From JAGQPD01 sp020426865 (GTDB lineage Bacteria > Planctomycetota > Planctomycetia > Pirellulales > Pirellulaceae), in NCBI GenBank assembly GCA_041399065.1, contig JAWKTN010000004.1, positions 372,001-436,000 of the forward strand: 64,000 nt of DNA. The letters run 5' to 3'. Each line of letters begins with the position of its first letter. The first letter of the stretch is position 1. The position numbers were made by a program, and so were the translations under genes. Positions 61,226-64,000 of the stretch are shown in pieces. The notes below the pieces were generated by a model. That model was not told the DNA's origin, did not search any database, and saw only the letters and a list, made by a program, of their open reading frames with translations.

Positions 61226-62449
61226 GTGGTCGTTTTGTCTTTGATTTACCTCGATACTGCGAGGCTGGGTCAGGCCTGCCCACAAGCATCCCAAGCCCAG
61301 CTTGATTTCTGCCGGCTCTCTGCCGAAGACCCCTCCATGTACTGCGAGCAGTTCTTTCGCGATGGAACGGTGGATTGGTCCGAAGACAAACGGTTACTTT
61401 TTCCGTCCCTAGCTCGTTGGCACGGGCTGCGGACATTCAAAACGCAGGTTGCCAGACGTTTCGGTGTCTCCTCACCGGAATTCGTGCTTTTGGCGAATCG
61501 CTCTGCACAGCTTGTTCGACTCGCAGCACGGCTGATGTTCCGAAAATGTCGAAACGTACTCACGACCGACTTAAGCTGGCCTTCGTGGCAGAACATCGTT
61601 TGCGATGAAGCACTTCGATGTGGTCAGCGACTCACGAACAGCCAAATCACTCCGTTAGTGTTTTCTGATAAGGCTAGTGCCGATGACGTGAACGAACGAC
61701 TTGCTGAGGCGTTCATTGACAATGGATGCGACGGTGTCTTTCTGCCTGCGGTAACCAATCTCGGTGTTCGGCTGGATACTTCGTCCCTACTAGCGAAGCT
61801 CAAGGCGACTGGCGGTTTGCGGTTTGCCATGATTGATTCTGCCCAGAGTTTTTGTCATATCGCAAGCCCGGCCCCTTTGCCGTTTGCAGACTTTACGATT
61901 GCTGGTTGTCACAAGTGGTTGCGAGGGTCGCTGCCACTGGGACTTGGCATTTGCGGACGCTCCATCGTTGCGGAGCAAATTCGCGATATGCGTGCATCTA
62001 CGCCCTCCTTGTTTGGGATCGATGATCCTCTCCTGCGGTTTACTGAGCAAATCGAACATCAAGCGGTAGATCGGTATTCAGAGACAGTTAACGTAGCACC
62101 ACTGTTCTCCGGAAACGCAGCCGTCGTAGCGACCGATTCTGGTGAAGCCATTCTTGCCAATCAAGAACGTATGCGAACAGAAAATGCAGAACTGATCCGT
62201 AAGTCAGTCCCCACCCCGCTGTGGCAACCGGTGGAAACCGATACCTCAATGAATTCCGGCATCGTCCTGCTTCAATCAAAAAGCCATGACATAGTTCGCA
62301 GCGAACCGAACCAAGTGCGTTCAAAGTTCCTTGAGAAGAGAGTCGCAATCAGCGCTTACAAAGGCGGTCTCGTGAGGCTGTCGGCACCGGAGTCGAAGGA
62401 CTGCCAGATGATTGAATTACTTCAAGATGCTCTGGTAAGCGTTGCATGA
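61226..62449 (+). CDS. PLP-dependent enzyme, aminotransferase class V (cysteine desulfurase-like)
   Basis: A 407-residue fold-type I enzyme. The Schiff-base lysine is in FTIAGCHKWLRGSLPLGLGI (K230). The PLP N1 contact is FAMIDSAQSF (D204), and the start LIYLDTARLG resembles the substrate-binding start of class V enzymes. A Cys desulfurase-type catalytic loop was not found near the C-terminus, so sulfur transfer is uncertain. GTG 61226 is the likely start. Pairing with a membrane protein inside a defence-rich island suggests a modification or signalling role. Confidence 0.7.
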   Translation: MVVLSLIYLDTARLGQACPQASQAQLDFCRLSAEDPSMYCEQFFRDGTVDWSEDKRLLFPSLARWHGLRTFKTQVARRFGVSSPEFVLLANRSAQLVRLAARLMFRKCRNVLTTDLSWPSWQNIVCDEALRCGQRLTNSQITPLVFSDKASADDVNERLAEAFIDNGCDGVFLPAVTNLGVRLDTSSLLAKLKATGGLRFAMIDSAQSFCHIASPAPLPFADFTIAGCHKWLRGSLPLGLGICGRSIVAEQIRDMRASTPSLFGIDDPLLRFTEQIEHQAVDRYSETVNVAPLFSGNAAVVATDSGEAILANQERMRTENAELIRKSVPTPLWQPVETDTSMNSGIVLLQSKSHDIVRSEPNQVRSKFLEKRVAISAYKGGLVRLSAPESKDCQMIELLQDALVSVA

Positions 62450-62716
62450 TGGCGTCCGCGAAGCTGGCTTTTGTTCCAGTTCTCAACGAGTTGGCTGGCA
62501 ACGCAAGCAGCTACATGTCCATGCAACCGAAGACTTGATGAGACTAGTAAATGATCGGCTTAGCATGCCGCTCGAAACGCTTCGACCAGTTGAAAAAATA
62601 GTGCATGACAAAGGACGTTATTGTGCGCTATGGTTGGAGGGGGTCAGGACACGCCAAGGCCCTGTTTACTGACCAGCCGTGTGCGTGAATGATTTAGAGC
62701 CGATGGCAGGCAAATA

Positions 62717-63742
62717 TTGGACGGAGCATTGAAGAAAGCACTTGACAAAGATAACCCTCGAATAGCCGAGCAAACGCCTGCGGTAATTCAGACCCAATTG
62801 AGTGTCACAAGTCGTGACAATTGTCCGCCGGTTCTGATCGCGAATGCTGGTTCAGCGGCCCGATATGCATGGGAAGAGTTCATCTATGGCCAGATCCGCA
62901 ATCCACACACGCGTGCTGCCTACGAGCGGGCGATTCGTCGATTCCTGACGCACTGTGAAGCATTGAACAAAGGGCTTCCCACAGTGTCGCCACGTGACGT
63001 CGGAAGCTATCTGGATGAGCAGGACTACGCACCGGCGACCAAGAAACTGCACCTGTCCGCCATCCGCCACTTTTTCGATACGCTCGTCACCCGGCATGTC
63101 ATTATGCTGAATCCTGCTCATTCCGTCCGCGGCGAACGGCTTCAGGTTGTTGAGGGAAAGACCCCCGAAATATCTGTTCCCCAAGCCAGAAATTTGATGC
63201 AGTCCTTGGATACCACGCACATTATCGGCCTGCGAGATCGTGCCATTATTGCCATTTTGATTTACACCGCAGCCCGAGTAGGGGCCGTCGCCGCACTTCG
63301 ACGAGGTGACTTTTACGACCTTGGCGACCAACATTGCCTGAGGTTCAGTGAGAAAGGCGGAAAGTCGCGGGATATTCCCGTTCGACATGACTTGCAGCAG
63401 TTCATCGGCGACTATCTTGCGGCTGGTGGAACGGAATACGCCGAGAAGTCCAAGCCGTTATTTCGCACGGCAATCCGAAAGACCAAGAAGCTCACGCAGA
63501 ATTCCATGACCGCTGGTGATATGGCTCGAATGGTCAAACGGAGAATGCGAGACGCCGGCCTGCCGTCTCGTCTCTCGCCGCATTCGTTTCGAGTAACCAC
63601 GATCACTGATTTGCTCGATCAGGGTGTGCCGCTAGAGGATGTGCAGAATCTGGCGGGACACGCTGACCCGAGAACCACTCGACTCTACGACCGTCGGAAG
63701 CGGAAGGTGACCCGCAACATCGTAGAGAGAATCTCAATCTGA
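62717..63742 (+). CDS. Tyrosine recombinase/integrase at the right side of the island
   Basis: 341 residues. The N-terminal SAM-like DNA-binding domain has NPHTRAAYERAIRRFLTHCE. The catalytic domain has YTAARVGAVAALRRGDF (R187), SEKGGKSRDIPV (Lys at about 213-216), SPHSFRVTTI (H289, R292) and LAGHADPRTTRLYDRR (H315, nucleophile Y324). All six catalytic residues look present, so it should be active. The start is a TTG at 62717. It is of the XerC/D-like integrase kind. A TTG start and a location at the edge of the accessory region fit an element integrase. Confidence 0.9.
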   Translation: MDGALKKALDKDNPRIAEQTPAVIQTQLSVTSRDNCPPVLIANAGSAARYAWEEFIYGQIRNPHTRAAYERAIRRFLTHCEALNKGLPTVSPRDVGSYLDEQDYAPATKKLHLSAIRHFFDTLVTRHVIMLNPAHSVRGERLQVVEGKTPEISVPQARNLMQSLDTTHIIGLRDRAIIAILIYTAARVGAVAALRRGDFYDLGDQHCLRFSEKGGKSRDIPVRHDLQQFIGDYLAAGGTEYAEKSKPLFRTAIRKTKKLTQNSMTAGDMARMVKRRMRDAGLPSRLSPHSFRVTTITDLLDQGVPLEDVQNLAGHADPRTTRLYDRRKRKVTRNIVERISI

Positions 63743-63807
63743 ACTGCTCCGCACATTGATAGTCTGCGAAACGACCCGATGTCCTAATCTGCTCAATCAC
63801 CCTTGGA

Positions 63808-64000
63808 TTAGAATTCGTTTGCAGCTACTTGAGTTGACTCGTCACGCCCAAAACGCCCGCGACCGTCTTTGCGACCGCGACAGCGAGCGTCGCGTGATTC
63901 CACAATACCCAGCAGATGCACGTTGCCATCGTCCTCCACGGTCACATCAATGCCGTCAAACCTCAGGCGAACCAACGTACGTTCGATACGACATCGAACC
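63808..64000 (-). CDS. BON-domain-like protein, partial (runs off right edge)
   Basis: The reverse strand is open from the window edge to a stop at 63808, giving 64 codons: RTLVRLRFDGIDVTVEDDGN, VHLLGIVESRDARCRGRKDG, then a polar tail ending VAANEF. The alternation DGI-x-VTVEDDGNVHLLGIVES resembles the C-terminal half of a BON domain, which binds phospholipid or other surfaces. N-terminus is outside the window. It may be the first chromosomal gene after the island. Confidence 0.55.
   Translation of the reverse strand, partial: VRCRIERTLVRLRFDGIDVTVEDDGNVHLLGIVESRDARCRGRKDGRGRFGRDESTQVAANEF

Noticed and set aside
62442..62672. 76-codon forward ORF between the PLP enzyme and the integrase
   Set aside because: Overlaps the PLP gene end, has no ribosome-binding site, and no family resemblance; it could be a remnant but cannot be supported.

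Overview
The window looks like chromosome from a planctomycete of the Pirellula/Rhodopirellula type. The evidence is the family mix (Cys-rich TolC-like lipoprotein, free-standing RNA polymerase alpha-CTD protein, SUMF1-type proteins, a flagellar FliM), frequent GTG/TTG starts and often weak Shine-Dalgarno sites. This assignment is an inference from family resemblance; no 16S gene, tRNA or CRISPR array was seen.

Left part, about 1-28200, is ordinary chromosomal backbone. It holds a membrane protein running off the left edge, a membrane-bound class III adenylate cyclase, a TolC-like lipoprotein, the alpha-CTD protein, a UvrD/PcrA helicase, a GT9 glycosyltransferase, an AlaC-like aminotransferase, carA, a three-gene cassette (coiled coil, SUMF1 domain, zinc-ribbon GTPase), a periplasmic rhodanese, asnS, an NRAMP-like transporter, trxB, cstA, a response regulator fused to an anti-sigma-type ATPase, fliM, proA and a secreted CxxCH protein. 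A decayed transposase lies at 7283-7833.

From about 28680 to 63742 the content changes to an accessory island. Its left side carries a C-terminal scrap of a large serine recombinase (28683-28790), closely similar to the end of the full recombinase at 43191-44766. A tyrosine recombinase lies at its right side (62717-63742). Inside are (i) HicBA toxin-antitoxin; (ii) a Hachiman defence pair (HamB helicase, HamA nuclease) joined by overlapping frames to an orphan HsdS and the remains of its upstream partner; (iii) a small resolvase with a near-perfect 26-bp palindrome upstream; (iv) a WGR protein and a ParD/RelE toxin-antitoxin pair; (v) a plasmid/ICE-like block with an XRE regulator, ParB, small membrane proteins, a VirD4/TraD-like coupling ATPase and the large recombinase; (vi) a prokaryotic Argonaute operon of five coupled genes (XRE regulator, Cas4/RecB-like nuclease, long Argonaute, small helical protein, HExxH zincin); (vii) a divergent four-gene membrane/coiled-coil/repeat module in which two proteins share a C-terminal domain; (viii) DUF932-type plasmid genes; (ix) a membrane protein paired with a class V PLP enzyme.

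The best candidate for an undescribed system is 44831-57052: the Argonaute-nuclease-zincin operon and the divergent four-gene module, which share a 228-bp control region with two palindromes. Several mobility genes (coupling ATPase, large recombinase, HsdS partner) carry apparent frameshifts. Either the transfer machinery is decaying while the defence genes stay intact, or some are base-call errors; reads would settle it.
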